A DNA stretch of 41,260 nucleotides from a virus. Made by a program: the position numbers and the translations under genes. Positions 30,869-38,775 of this stretch are shown here, one piece after another (the stretch's first letter is position 1; each line of letters opens with the position of its first letter). The DNA is taken from IMG/VR virus record IMGVR_UViG_3300005832_000036, positions 1 to 41,260 of that record; one strand, written 5' to 3'. The notes under the pieces were generated by a model that was not told where the DNA came from, did not search any database, and saw only the letters and a program-made list of their open reading frames with translations.

Positions 30869-31245
30869 TAATAGTTGAAACAACTAATAAAACCGATAAA
30901 GAAAAATCAGGATTTTTTCATATTCTGGATTGTCATGTAACATTTGAATTTCTGTCAGGGCCATGGGGACATGGCGCATTGCCTGATGGTTTGTATTTAA
31001 TGGATAAATGTTATGAACTTAAAGAAGACAAATCAACTCTACCTTACAAGGGAGAGTCAATAGCCTGGGTAGCAAATTTAATTCCGCAATTCGAAACTGA
31101 TCGTACAGATTTATATTGTCATGGCGTTGGAGAAAGAAGAGGAACCAAAGGGTGTATTGAAATCATAAGATATGATTTAGCTTGCTTTAGTTATTTGAGA
31201 AGCTTAGTCAATCACCAGAAAAAAATAAAGGTTGTGGTTCTATGA
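30865..31245 (+). CDS. L,D-transpeptidase-like (DUF2778-type) wall enzyme
   Basis: The 126-residue protein has SGPWGHGALPDGLYLM (about residues 31-46) and, near the C terminus, DLYCHGVGERRGTKGCIEI with His86 and Cys97. The spacing HGxGxxxGTxGC(I) is that of L,D-transpeptidase-fold enzymes including DUF2778-type proteins, which cut or link peptidoglycan with an active-site cysteine. In this cassette it may be the phage endolysin or a lytic effector. It has no signal peptide, so it would need the neighbouring membrane proteins to reach the wall. Confidence 0.6.
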   Translation: MIIVETTNKTDKEKSGFFHILDCHVTFEFLSGPWGHGALPDGLYLMDKCYELKEDKSTLPYKGESIAWVANLIPQFETDRTDLYCHGVGERRGTKGCIEIIRYDLACFSYLRSLVNHQKKIKVVVL

Positions 31246-31871
31246 TAAAAAAAATAATCATTATTTTAATACTTTTTGGGGCAGTCAGTGTGAATGCAAT
31301 TGAAAAGCAACGTTATTTTCTGATGGGTGGAAATAAAACGGAATCGTCTAGTGTGTGGAATTTTGAATATTTCCAAAGCTATAAGGATAAAATTGAAGAA
31401 TCTTCTTTTCTAGCAAAATATACAACCAAACAATCCAATGAAGAAATTAAAATACTATTCAATAATGAAACAGAAATCAATGATTCAAGTGATTATTTTT
31501 ATTTTGGTGAATATGCGAAATGTGTGTTGCTAGATAAGATTGCCTATGATGTTGGGGTTGGTTATGGAATATATACCTATACAAATAAAAAAACTAGTAA
31601 CAAAATATCCATTGCCTTAATCGAAAGACAAAATGAGTCTTCTTATTTAGAATCAATTATTTCTTTTCGTAATAAAACAACGCTAATTAGTAATTTTTCA
31701 AAAGCATCTTTGATTGTTAATTACAAATACCCGATTAATGAATTAGAATTAGATTTTGATTATGAGATTAATTTTTTTGAGATTTTAAATTTAATTTTTA
31801 ATATTGATTATTTTATGAATAATAAGGGCGAGACTTATTTGATTGCCCCATCTTTCAAATTTGAATTTTAG
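31242..31871 (+). CDS. probable outer-membrane beta-barrel protein
   Basis: The 209-residue protein begins MIKKIIIILILFGAVSVNAI, a Sec signal peptide with a VNA site. The mature part alternates polar and hydrophobic residues in strands and ends in a terminal phenylalanine (APSFKFEF), a typical outer-membrane barrel signature. The outline resembles DUF481-type salt-induced outer membrane proteins. ATGA overlap couples it to the wall enzyme. It may alter the host surface, for example to block superinfection, or help disrupt the outer membrane at lysis. Confidence 0.6.
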   Translation: MIKKIIIILILFGAVSVNAIEKQRYFLMGGNKTESSSVWNFEYFQSYKDKIEESSFLAKYTTKQSNEEIKILFNNETEINDSSDYFYFGEYAKCVLLDKIAYDVGVGYGIYTYTNKKTSNKISIALIERQNESSYLESIISFRNKTTLISNFSKASLIVNYKYPINELELDFDYEINFFEILNLIFNIDYFMNNKGETYLIAPSFKFEF

Positions 31872-31880
31872 GAGGGTATT

Positions 31881-32135
31881 ATGGATATTTTCGAGATTAC
31901 TAAAAATATACTTGGTTCAGTTGGAACTATTTTTGCGGAGGATTGGCCAAAACTTCTTTTGACTTATGTTGTTGCTCATATACTTAGTTTGAATCAAATT
32001 GCGAAATTTATTGTTATTTTTCTTAAAAAAATTGTCCCGCAACCATTTCGTAATGCTGCTCTATTATTTTTAGATAAACTTGCAAAAGCTATTGACAACG
32101 AAATTCCAGATGATATTAAACAACTTAACCCATAG
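31881..32135 (+). CDS. holin-like small membrane protein
   Basis: The 84-residue protein starts MDIFEITKNILGSVGTIFAE and has hydrophobic segments at about 25-40 (LLLTYVVAHILSL) and 40-50 (AKFIVIFLKK), followed by an amphipathic basic region and an acidic tail. AGGAGGGTATT precedes the ATG. It is the last plus-strand gene, next to the wall enzyme and barrel protein, so holin is the best guess. Confidence 0.45.
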   Translation: MDIFEITKNILGSVGTIFAEDWPKLLLTYVVAHILSLNQIAKFIVIFLKKIVPQPFRNAALLFLDKLAKAIDNEIPDDIKQLNP

Positions 32136-32149
32136 AACTTAAAACTACT

Positions 32150-32467
32150 TTAATCGAATGAGAACGATCCCTTTTTGATTTGTTTATCATCTTTGTAAGC
32201 GATTGAATTAAGTGCATCCTCCACGCCTTTGAGGTAATTAGACCCGTCACCCCTTGCGATTGTAGGGATTGTGACGGAAATTTCAAGAGGTAGGCTTCCA
32301 AATAGCATAATGCAATCAATAGTTTTGAGATAACGTAACGTTTCCACTGCCTGTTTATATGCATACTCAAATTCGTTGTTCTGGTATATGGTGTTACGAG
32401 TCCTGGAACCTCGAATTTTATGATTGATTTTTCTTTTAAAATCTTTTTCATTTTTGAACCTCAGCAT
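32150..32467 (-). CDS. rusA: RusA-like Holliday-junction resolvase
   Basis: The 105-residue protein ends with the RusA hallmark in GDGSNYLKGVEDALNSIAYK, DDKQIKKGSF: RusA enzymes have (P)DxDNxxKxxxDAL-xxxxxDDxQ with acidic residues that bind Mg2+. RusA cuts four-way junctions, here likely resolving recombination or replication intermediates before packaging. The protein is slightly shorter than typical (about 120 residues). The first Asp is preceded by RG rather than P, and the DN pair reads SN, so one acidic ligand may differ. It converges with the holin-like gene, only 14 bases apart. Confidence 0.7.
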   Translation of the reverse strand: MLRFKNEKDFKRKINHKIRGSRTRNTIYQNNEFEYAYKQAVETLRYLKTIDCIMLFGSLPLEISVTIPTIARGDGSNYLKGVEDALNSIAYKDDKQIKKGSFSFD

Positions 32468-32470
32468 AAT

Positions 32471-32629
32471 TTATTTACCCATAAATAAATGTAACGCACC
32501 GTCAAAACCACAAAACCGACAAATGCAAATTATTCCTTTGCGATCAAATGTATGTGACTTTGATGTAAACTCACAATTCGGGCATTTTAAATGTCCTTTT
32601 CTTCTTATAACTTTTTTTTCTTTAGACAT
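32471..32629 (-). CDS. small zinc-ribbon protein
   Basis: The 52-residue frame starts at an ATG overlapping the SbcC-like stop. It holds CPNC (LKCPNCEFTS) and, 20 residues later, CICRFC, a classical zinc-ribbon arrangement. No ribosome binding site is visible; translational coupling is likely. It sits between SbcC-like and RusA genes, so a nucleic-acid-binding accessory role is plausible. Confidence 0.55.
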   Translation of the reverse strand: MSKEKKVIRRKGHLKCPNCEFTSKSHTFDRKGIICICRFCGFDGALHLFMGK

Positions 32630-34157
32630 AAATTTTATTGCACTCGTCAAACACTAAATTATCATTATGTGTTACAAAAATAATTTTCTCAAAATAATTC
32701 TTAGTCGCTTTTAAAAGATCAATAATATATTCTGTGTTTTCAGAATCAAGAGTTTCAAATAATTCATCAAAATGAATTGTACTTACCTGTTTTTGCTGCG
32801 AGGAACTATTGTATATCGCTAGGGCAAGTCGTATAACAGTCTTGAATATTTTTTGCTCTCCGCCACTAAATAGTTTTATATCTAATTTAGAATTATTATT
32901 ATAACATAATAATTCTAAACTTTCTTTATTAGTGCCATCCTTATTAATTTTTATTGTTTTAATCTCGATCCTGAAATTAAAATCTTTTAAAGATGACAGC
33001 AATTTATTCGCAATATTCTGAATTTCGGGAATTGATTTTTCAATGAGTAGTGCTTGTATGCCGTTGGGTCCGAATGCTTCAAAGACATAATCATTGATTT
33101 TAATTTTTTTATCTGTTTTTAATTCATGATCTTTTAAAAAAGTTAGCTTCTTAGATTTTTCGTTTTTAATTTTATCAACTGTTTCATATTTGACTATACG
33201 ATTATTAATTGCATGTGCCTGTCTCGTTAATTCGGCAATTTTTAACTCCTGTTCTTTTATTTGCTTTGATAATTTATCTCTGAATGCTCTTAGTGCTGTA
33301 TTTTTTATTCCAGGATTTGGTATTTTCTGTATTGATTCGATTAAGTATTTTTTGAGATTATCTTTGTCTATCTCGAGTTTTTCCAGTGCTTCTTTTTTTT
33401 CCTGTAGCTCTTTTGCGTATCTCATATTCTTTTCAGTTTCTCGATGTTTTTCTAAAGTTTTTTTGTAACAATTATCTAATTGTTTAATCTCTTCTTGTAA
33501 TTTCTCAAATTCTATTCTTGAATTAACTAAATCTATTTCCAAAATTCCTTGTGATATTTCGCTCTCAATTATTGCCATTTCGTTCCTTATTTTAGTAATC
33601 TCTAAATCAAATTTCTGACGAATATCTTTAAATTTTTGACTAATTTCGCCAAGATGATCTAGTCCAAGTAAGTTATTAAATATTTTCTTTCGTTCCATTT
33701 GCGTTATATCGACAATTTCATTTTTAGAAAATTGAGAAGAAAAATAGATTGAAAAAAACAAATCCTTTGAGCATATGAGATTTTCGACACTATTATTAAA
33801 GCTGTTCAGGTCTGGTCCCGCTATAAGTTCGATTACATTATTAGTTTTTTTTGATAATAGAGCCTCTTGATTAATCGTTTTAGCCATTATTTTTATTTTT
33901 CTTGTCGCAATGTATGTGATATTAGAAACAATGAATTCTTCTTCAATCATACAGTCCCCAATGAAGTTTTTTGTAATGCCATTTGTTATTGGGCCACGAG
34001 AGGGCCAATATCCAAATAAACAAGCGCATATTGACTCTAGTATGAATGTTTTCCCTTTGCCATTGTTACCAACAATGCAATTTATATTTTTATTGTAATT
34101 TATTACTAAATTTTTATGCGGACCAAAATTTCTCATTGTTGTTTTAATTCGAATCAT
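32622..34157 (-). CDS. SbcC/Rad50-like recombination ATPase (T4 gp46-like)
   Basis: The 511-residue protein has Walker A GNNGKGKT (30-37), a long coiled coil (about 190-345), the ABC signature LFSGGEQ (from 429), Walker B with FDE near 463 and a VTHND His loop (about 495). It pairs with the SbcD-like nuclease, whose gene overlaps by 14 bases. Such complexes resect DNA ends for recombination-dependent replication, as T4 gp46/gp47. The hinge lacks the CxxC zinc hook usual in Rad50/SbcC, so dimerisation may differ. The length is close to phage-type short members. Confidence 0.85.
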   Translation of the reverse strand: MIRIKTTMRNFGPHKNLVINYNKNINCIVGNNGKGKTFILESICACLFGYWPSRGPITNGITKNFIGDCMIEEEFIVSNITYIATRKIKIMAKTINQEALLSKKTNNVIELIAGPDLNSFNNSVENLICSKDLFFSIYFSSQFSKNEIVDITQMERKKIFNNLLGLDHLGEISQKFKDIRQKFDLEITKIRNEMAIIESEISQGILEIDLVNSRIEFEKLQEEIKQLDNCYKKTLEKHRETEKNMRYAKELQEKKEALEKLEIDKDNLKKYLIESIQKIPNPGIKNTALRAFRDKLSKQIKEQELKIAELTRQAHAINNRIVKYETVDKIKNEKSKKLTFLKDHELKTDKKIKINDYVFEAFGPNGIQALLIEKSIPEIQNIANKLLSSLKDFNFRIEIKTIKINKDGTNKESLELLCYNNNSKLDIKLFSGGEQKIFKTVIRLALAIYNSSSQQKQVSTIHFDELFETLDSENTEYIIDLLKATKNYFEKIIFVTHNDNLVFDECNKIYV

Positions 34158-35220
34158 TTAATACCCCTATGATTTCATTTCTATTCAATCCTGCTGGAAT
34201 ACCTTTTATTTTTATGTATTCACCAAGAAGCTCAATAGGACTCATTGTTTTTTTGACAGTTTCGCATCTTATGATTGGCGTTTGCTGTACACAATTTTCT
34301 ATGAAATATTCTTTATGAGAAGGTAGTTTTTTATGCAGTTCTAAAGCTAGTTCAGAATGAAAACGCAATTTGATAATATCATGTTTATTATATTCAAGAA
34401 TTTTTGACAGGTCGTTCTCACTTTTAATATCAATCGTTATGTACTTAGGCATATCTATTTCAATATACTTTTCGTTAATGTTATTTTCTTGAATTTCAAT
34501 ATATTCAAATCCTTGCGGATTGCTTTCTTCACCAAAATTATTTTGATATAATGCGCCAATATACGGCCCGGATCGAGTATGAATATGTCCTAAGGAAATA
34601 TATGAGCAATTTGTTGCTCTGAGGTAATTATAATTAAATGAAAAATATTCATCTTTTACAAGATAGTTTGCTGGTAATTTTGTTCCTTGCAGATTGCAAT
34701 GACCTAGTAGAAAAGAAGTTCCGTCATGCTTTTCAAATTCATATTTGAATTTCCCTAATATTTTTTGAGTTTGTAAATTAAATAAATCCTTAGATTCATT
34801 TATCGTTTTATCAATTCCATAATTTTCAAAAAAATATTTTTTATCTAGCCACGGTAGAGTTCCAATTAGTAAATTTTCAAATCTCAAAAATTCGGGTTTT
34901 TCACTTATAAATATATTTTTTCTGTATTTTAAATATTCTAGTGACGATTTTCCGACACCAATAGAGTCATGATTCCCGCCAATAATCAGCACCTTTGTAT
35001 TTAAACTTAGAATAAAATCCAAAAAAAGTTTTTGTTGTTCTCCGGTTGTTTTGTAATTATCACCTACATTATATTTTGTAAAAACGTCACCTAAAAAAAT
35101 TGCAAGATCAACCCCCCCGAGTTCTTTGATCTTTTTGTATGTTTTGAATAATGCGGATTTAGCTCTTTCAAATTTTTTGCCTGTGATATGAATATCACCA
35201 ATTTGAGCTATTTTAATCAT
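34144..35220 (-). CDS. SbcD/Mre11-like nuclease (T4 gp47-like)
   Basis: The 358-residue protein carries the calcineurin-like phosphoesterase motifs in order: QIGDIHITG (Asp9, His11), IFLGDVF (Gly-Asp 44-45), IGGNHDS (about 81-86), LLGHCNL and SLGHIHT. These residues bind two metal ions for exo/endonuclease activity on DNA ends. The C-terminal about 110 residues should bind the SbcC partner. The start ATG overlaps the upstream stop by four bases; the end overlaps the SbcC-like gene. Confidence 0.85.
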   Translation of the reverse strand: MIKIAQIGDIHITGKKFERAKSALFKTYKKIKELGGVDLAIFLGDVFTKYNVGDNYKTTGEQQKLFLDFILSLNTKVLIIGGNHDSIGVGKSSLEYLKYRKNIFISEKPEFLRFENLLIGTLPWLDKKYFFENYGIDKTINESKDLFNLQTQKILGKFKYEFEKHDGTSFLLGHCNLQGTKLPANYLVKDEYFSFNYNYLRATNCSYISLGHIHTRSGPYIGALYQNNFGEESNPQGFEYIEIQENNINEKYIEIDMPKYITIDIKSENDLSKILEYNKHDIIKLRFHSELALELHKKLPSHKEYFIENCVQQTPIIRCETVKKTMSPIELLGEYIKIKGIPAGLNRNEIIGVLNDSN

Positions 35221-35822
35221 TTTTTTAGAAGACCTTTTTCTTGAATTTCTTTCTGGGAAATTGTTGCCTTGCTACATTCTCCATTCGAATGCTGTAAAAC
35301 GAATGGAACATATTTGACCCAACGGCCAAGGCTTCGGGAAATTCTGAGAAATTCTCCAGAATTTTTATTTATGAAAATAATATCTAAAGGAATAAATTTT
35401 GCGACCTCTTCTATTTGATTAAAATAATCGTCCATTTTTTTTTTGGCGATTTCGTATTCATCTCTAAGAAAAAGGAATTTTTTGAAAGCTTCTAACTGTA
35501 CAGAATTTATTAATAGTGGTCCTTTTTCCGTCATGATTACGTTTTCAAATTCTTTATCTTGACTTTGATACGTATTTTCAGGATATGCCCCATTGGGTTC
35601 AACACTAAAATTTACTTTGTTTCCTTCATCTGATTCCTTTCCGAGTAAAGCTTCGTAATTTTTATTGCCACAATTAAAATAATTCTTTTCTTTTTGATCT
35701 AATTCAGTTATGAGGGGAGCTTCATTTTTATTTGTTGTGTCTTCCTCTAACTTATGCTCATTTTCATCAGCATAGCCGATCTCATAGTCTCTTCTATCTG
35801 ATTTTATTTCAACTACTGCCAT
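35217..35822 (-). CDS. hypothetical protein in the recombination operon
   Basis: The 201-residue protein has an acidic, likely disordered N-terminal half (to about residue 95) and a compact C-terminal half with a helical stretch (LRDEYEIAKKKMDDYFNQIE) and a beta region. TTAGGAGGAAATT precedes the ATG. It lies between the RecT-like and SbcD-like genes, so a recombination accessory role is possible. No family is recognised. Confidence 0.55.
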   Translation of the reverse strand: MAVVEIKSDRRDYEIGYADENEHKLEEDTTNKNEAPLITELDQKEKNYFNCGNKNYEALLGKESDEGNKVNFSVEPNGAYPENTYQSQDKEFENVIMTEKGPLLINSVQLEAFKKFLFLRDEYEIAKKKMDDYFNQIEEVAKFIPLDIIFINKNSGEFLRISRSLGRWVKYVPFVLQHSNGECSKATISQKEIQEKGLLKK

Positions 35823-35831
35823 AATTTCCTC

Positions 35832-36470
35832 CTAATAAATAATCATATTTTCTTCGTGATTTTTGGGATCAATACTCCTTTCTTCCTGAATGTCAGGATT
35901 TGCACTTTGTAGTTTTTGCTCAGTTAAATCTTTAATAGCTTCCTCGCCTTCATTTTGTTGTAAAATTATTTCAAAATTCAAGGTCTTGTAATCCGGCGCA
36001 AACATTCTTAATGCATTTGTAACATTTCTGTAAAACAACATTAATTCTGTTCTTTTTTTCCACATATCTTTTACTAAACCGTCTTTGGTGTAGCAATCTC
36101 TAGTTTGTTTCGCTTTATTGATATCATAAGTATATTCAAATGGTTCTCTGTCTGTTCGTCTATATCGAATTGTGCAAGCATTATTGTCAAGTTTCAAAAT
36201 ATCATAGTTGAAGCCAGGTATTCTTTCTATTGCCATTTGTAATTGCAATTCTGCTTTAAGCATTGCTCTATTTTTTACAACATAAATCTCAGCCAGTGCT
36301 TGCGCTGGTGGTATGCCTATTTCCTTTCCTCTTTGCATTATCATCATTGCTTTTGGCATATCTATTTCAGGATCAAGCATTTTTGCTTGAATCATTTTCT
36401 TCGCTATTTCTGTCATTTCAATTTCAGTTGTTTTGAGTGCTAATTCTTTCGAATTGTTTATTTGTCCCAT
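35832..36470 (-). CDS. RecT-like ssDNA-annealing protein
   Basis: In the 212-residue protein, KAMMIMQRGKEIGIPPAQAL followed by AEIYVVKNRAMLKAELQLQM resembles the xxxxGxELGIPPxQALxxIxVIxGxxxLxAxL pattern of RecT-family phage annealing proteins. A later WKKRTELMLFYRNVTNALRM matches the WxxxPxxMLxxRAxxxAxR motif. These proteins pair complementary single strands and would work with SbcCD-like resection and RusA. The C terminus is acidic and variable. The start overlaps the upstream gene by 47 bases. Confidence 0.65.
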   Translation of the reverse strand: MGQINNSKELALKTTEIEMTEIAKKMIQAKMLDPEIDMPKAMMIMQRGKEIGIPPAQALAEIYVVKNRAMLKAELQLQMAIERIPGFNYDILKLDNNACTIRYRRTDREPFEYTYDINKAKQTRDCYTKDGLVKDMWKKRTELMLFYRNVTNALRMFAPDYKTLNFEIILQQNEGEEAIKDLTEQKLQSANPDIQEERSIDPKNHEENMIIY

Positions 36471-37017
36471 TTATTAAACCTCCAAAATTAATTTTTGCTA
36501 AAATATTTTTAGAAATATTCTCTTTTTTTAAAAATCTACAGCTATTAGATTCAATATATTGTGATGCAAGAGGGTCGCTTTGTATCTTAATTTTACCTTC
36601 CCTCAATTCTTTATAAGCCTGAATTGCAGCTTTTCTTAGAAACACTTCCTCAGTCTTAAGACAATTTTCGCACCATTGTGAACCGATAATTTTTTTGACG
36701 GTGTAAACATCATCATCAATTTTTTTAAATTCAAGATTGTTGTTTTTTGTCTTCATAAATTTTTGTATAAAAATATTTACTGCTGTTTCCTCTTCAAAAT
36801 CATAAATTTTTGTCAAAATAGTGCCTGGACTGGGAAAAAACTTTTCTCTATTTCTTGCCTCTAAGATTAAAGACATTATTTTTTCAATACCGTATTTTTT
36901 TGCTTGTTCGCACATAATTTTAAGGTATTCTGCATATTGCATACAGATATTCTGGTCCTTAAAATCTTTATTGAACGTAATAAATAAACTATTTAATGCT
37001 GATTTTATATCTTTCAT
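36424..37017 (-). CDS. putative helicase-loader-like replication protein
   Basis: The 197-residue protein is helical with FFPSPGTILTKIYDFEEETA (about 61-80), a motif seen in phage loader/inhibitor proteins (lambda P or G39P type). Two Cys pairs are absent; a single WCENC (about 115-119) is present. It is coupled to the initiator by a four-base ATGA overlap. No DnaB-type helicase gene is visible, so loading of the host helicase is inferred. Confidence 0.45.
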   Translation of the reverse strand: MKDIKSALNSLFITFNKDFKDQNICMQYAEYLKIMCEQAKKYGIEKIMSLILEARNREKFFPSPGTILTKIYDFEEETAVNIFIQKFMKTKNNNLEFKKIDDDVYTVKKIIGSQWCENCLKTEEVFLRKAAIQAYKELREGKIKIQSDPLASQYIESNSCRFLKKENISKNILAKINFGGLINGTNKQFERISTQNN

Positions 37018-37802
37018 TTCAAATCCTTTTCAATTGCCTCCATTAATTTATCTTGCCAGTCCGAGGGTAAAGAATTATCTCGATTTCTATAATTACCCTC
37101 CAAAATCGCAAAATAATTTTTGCAGTCATTTTTTGTTGAAAAAATAAAATCAAAGTTAACTCGCCAGTGATTTTTTCGTCCCAACAAAAAATCCGAATTT
37201 TCTATTTCATTTAAAATGTTTCCAAAATTAAAATTAGGTAACCCTGTTATTTTATCTATATTTTTTCTCCTGAATTTCGTAAGATTATGAATTGTTGCTA
37301 AATTATTAGTTTCAGCAAAACCATTCCAGATTTTTTTAATGTCAAAATAAATATTATTCAGTTCTATTCTATTCTTTTCTATTCTAATACTACCGGATTT
37401 CTCCGAATTATCTTGCATATCCTCCGAATCTCTCCGAATTTCTTCGGAAATAACATCAGGTTTTTCGATTAACTGAAATTCTCGACTTGATAGAAGATTA
37501 AAAGCTTTTTCGAATGATCGTTCGGGAAAATTTGTTAGTAGTTGACAGTCTTTCGCTGTGAGTGGCCCTTGATCTGTTTCAAGAATGCCCCGTTTTGGCA
37601 TTTTTGATGCAAGCTGTAGTAATAGAATCCATGCTGTAAATATTTCAGCAGCATTTTCTAGCATTATAATTTTTCTAAAAATTAAATTATCGTGATTATT
37701 AGACAATGGCAGCCATTTTAGGTTCTGATATTTTTTTGTTTCAGAATTTTCGTACAAATTATCCCAATCCCGAATTTTATAACTTTTTGAAGTACTTTTC
37801 AT
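37014..37802 (-). CDS. O-like replication initiator / replisome organiser
   Basis: The 262-residue protein begins MKSTSKSYKIRDWDNLYENS and has WLPLSNNHDNLIFRKIIMLE, then FTAWILLLQLASKMPKRGIL, the winged-helix outline of phage replisome organisers (N-terminal DnaD/O-like). The middle (about 110-140) is Ser/Glu/Arg/Asp-rich and contains a run of TTCGGAG boxes at the DNA level, as origin iterons lie within lambda O. The C-terminal about 100 residues would bind the loader protein. It overlaps the preceding 135-residue gene by 26 bases. Confidence 0.6.
   Translation of the reverse strand: MKSTSKSYKIRDWDNLYENSETKKYQNLKWLPLSNNHDNLIFRKIIMLENAAEIFTAWILLLQLASKMPKRGILETDQGPLTAKDCQLLTNFPERSFEKAFNLLSSREFQLIEKPDVISEEIRRDSEDMQDNSEKSGSIRIEKNRIELNNIYFDIKKIWNGFAETNNLATIHNLTKFRRKNIDKITGLPNFNFGNILNEIENSDFLLGRKNHWRVNFDFIFSTKNDCKNYFAILEGNYRNRDNSLPSDWQDKLMEAIEKDLK
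37392..37449. repeat. iteron-like CTCCGAAT array in the initiator gene
   Basis: On the plus strand CTCCGAAT occurs at 37401-37408, 37422-37429 and 37432-37439, at spacings of 21 and 10 bases (two and one helical turns). TCCGAA-TTTC-TTCGGA (37433-37448) adds an inverted copy. On the minus strand the boxes read ATTCGGAG. A matching array lies at 6935-6974. This resembles origin iterons placed inside an initiator gene. Confidence 0.65.
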
Positions 37803-38184
37803 AATCTGGTGCCTTTCCGGGACACTGATTCAAAAACAAAGGAATTGGCGATTTTTGCACACGATCTAGTCTAATATGTTGAAAAGAATGAAAGTCATAG
37901 AAATGTAAATATTCAACTGAATCTTTCTCATAAGGAATTAATAGTCCGGCCTCAATTAATTCAAGAAGCATTTTTTCAATATCATTAATCTGGACTAAGT
38001 TATTTTTATTTGCGTCAAATTTAATTTCAGGAAATGCCATATCCTTCAGCCCGTGCAGTCTTCCACGCACATTGCCATTATCGTCGCAATAATTCATCAG
38101 TCGCAGATAAAAAACTTCGGCAGCGTAGCTAATATTTTGAAATTGTTTATGAAAACAAGTATTTCTTAATATTCTTGATTTCAT
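37777..38184 (-). CDS. replication-organiser N-terminal-domain-like protein
   Basis: The 135-residue protein starts MKSRILRNTCFHKQFQNISY and has AAEVFYLRLMNYCDDNGNVR, then LHGLKDMAFPEI, the typical start of phage replisome organisers (xxSxExxxLFxRLxxxxDDxGxxxGxxxxLxxxxFP). It has no C-terminal domain. It may be a stand-alone winged-helix DNA-binding partner of the larger initiator immediately downstream. Confidence 0.55.
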   Translation of the reverse strand: MKSRILRNTCFHKQFQNISYAAEVFYLRLMNYCDDNGNVRGRLHGLKDMAFPEIKFDANKNNLVQINDIEKMLLELIEAGLLIPYEKDSVEYLHFYDFHSFQHIRLDRVQKSPIPLFLNQCPGKAPDYEKYFKKL

Positions 38185-38270
38185 CTTTGCACCTGAAATA
38201 TACCTTGTTTAATCTCAATCAATTTTGGCTTTCTTTTGAAAATATTTTTAAAAAAATTTAATAAATACAT
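38181..38270 (-). CDS. 29-residue micro-protein
   Basis: A short frame MYLLNFFKNIFKRKPKLIEI, KQGIFQVQR starts 12 bases after AAGGAG and ends in an ATGA overlap with the replication gene. Amphipathic and basic. It may be a coupling leader peptide or a small membrane-binding peptide. Tentative. Confidence 0.4.
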   Translation of the reverse strand: MYLLNFFKNIFKRKPKLIEIKQGIFQVQR

Positions 38271-38289
38271 AAATAAAATCACTCCTTTC

Positions 38290-38589
38290 TTAAGAAAAAA
38301 CATGTTTGTTTTTTTCAAGTATTTCAATTAATTGCGATTTTCGATAACGTGGATGGGTAATGCTTCCGGCTATATCTTCAAGTCCTTTGATTAATAACTG
38401 TCTAAATCTCTCATGTCCTATTTTTAACGCTTTTCGAATTTGACTACCACTGCAAACTTCTGGCAAAATCTCGAATGGCGTAGAGGTCCTCTTTTCTAAT
38501 TTATCTATTTTTTTATTTATTTCGTGTAGCATGCTTAAAATTTGTCTATTTTCAGGAATACTTAATTTTATTGTATTTTCTTCAATCAT
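38290..38589 (-). CDS. small HTH-type DNA-binding protein
   Basis: The 99-residue protein has a coiled segment (LSMLHEINKKIDKLEKRT) then EVCSGSQIRKALKIGHERFR, a helix-turn-helix-like region as in excisionase or MerR-type small regulators. CAAAGAAAGGTTAATAAAA precedes the ATG. It is the first gene of the replication operon and just downstream of a candidate promoter, adjacent to int, so a regulator or excisionase is plausible. Confidence 0.5.
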   Translation of the reverse strand: MIEENTIKLSIPENRQILSMLHEINKKIDKLEKRTSTPFEILPEVCSGSQIRKALKIGHERFRQLLIKGLEDIAGSITHPRYRKSQLIEILEKNKHVFS

Positions 38590-38659
38590 TTTTATTAACC
38601 TTTCTTTGATTACCAGTTGACTTTCAAAGCTTAATATTCTTTCCGAAGCGTACTTTATT

Positions 38660-38688
38660 AAGGTATAAAATAATAAAAATTAAGTCAA
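38660..38688 (-). promoter_or_regulatory. candidate promoter of the replication operon with palindromic operator
   Basis: On the minus strand TTGACT (38688-38683), 17 bases, then TACCTT (38665-38660). The -10 is poor. The -35 overlaps the perfect palindrome CAATTAATTG (38686-38695), a candidate operator for an AT-rich-site repressor. Confidence 0.4.
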
Positions 38689-38744
38689 TTAATTGGTAAT
38701 AAAATCTATTTTTTTAGAAAATCATTCCTAATCCAAAACAATGA

Positions 38745-38775
38745 GAATAACCTCCTTTCTCAAAAGAGGTTATTC
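38745..38775 (-). terminator. hairpin downstream of int, possible terminator
   Basis: A perfect 10-bp stem GAATAACCTC / GAGGTTATTC (38745-38754 with 38766-38775) with an 11-base loop lies past the int stop. No long T run follows on either strand, so termination may be weak. The 246-base gap 38590-38835 otherwise holds the promoter above and no gene. Confidence 0.5.

Noticed and set aside
32125-32451. Minus-strand open frame of 108 codons overlapping RusA
   Set aside because: It overlaps the clear RusA frame almost completely in another frame, has a low-complexity product and no ribosome binding site.
32424-32657. Plus-strand open frame of 77 codons
   Set aside because: It is antisense to the zinc-ribbon gene and the end of the SbcC-like gene and lacks a ribosome binding site.
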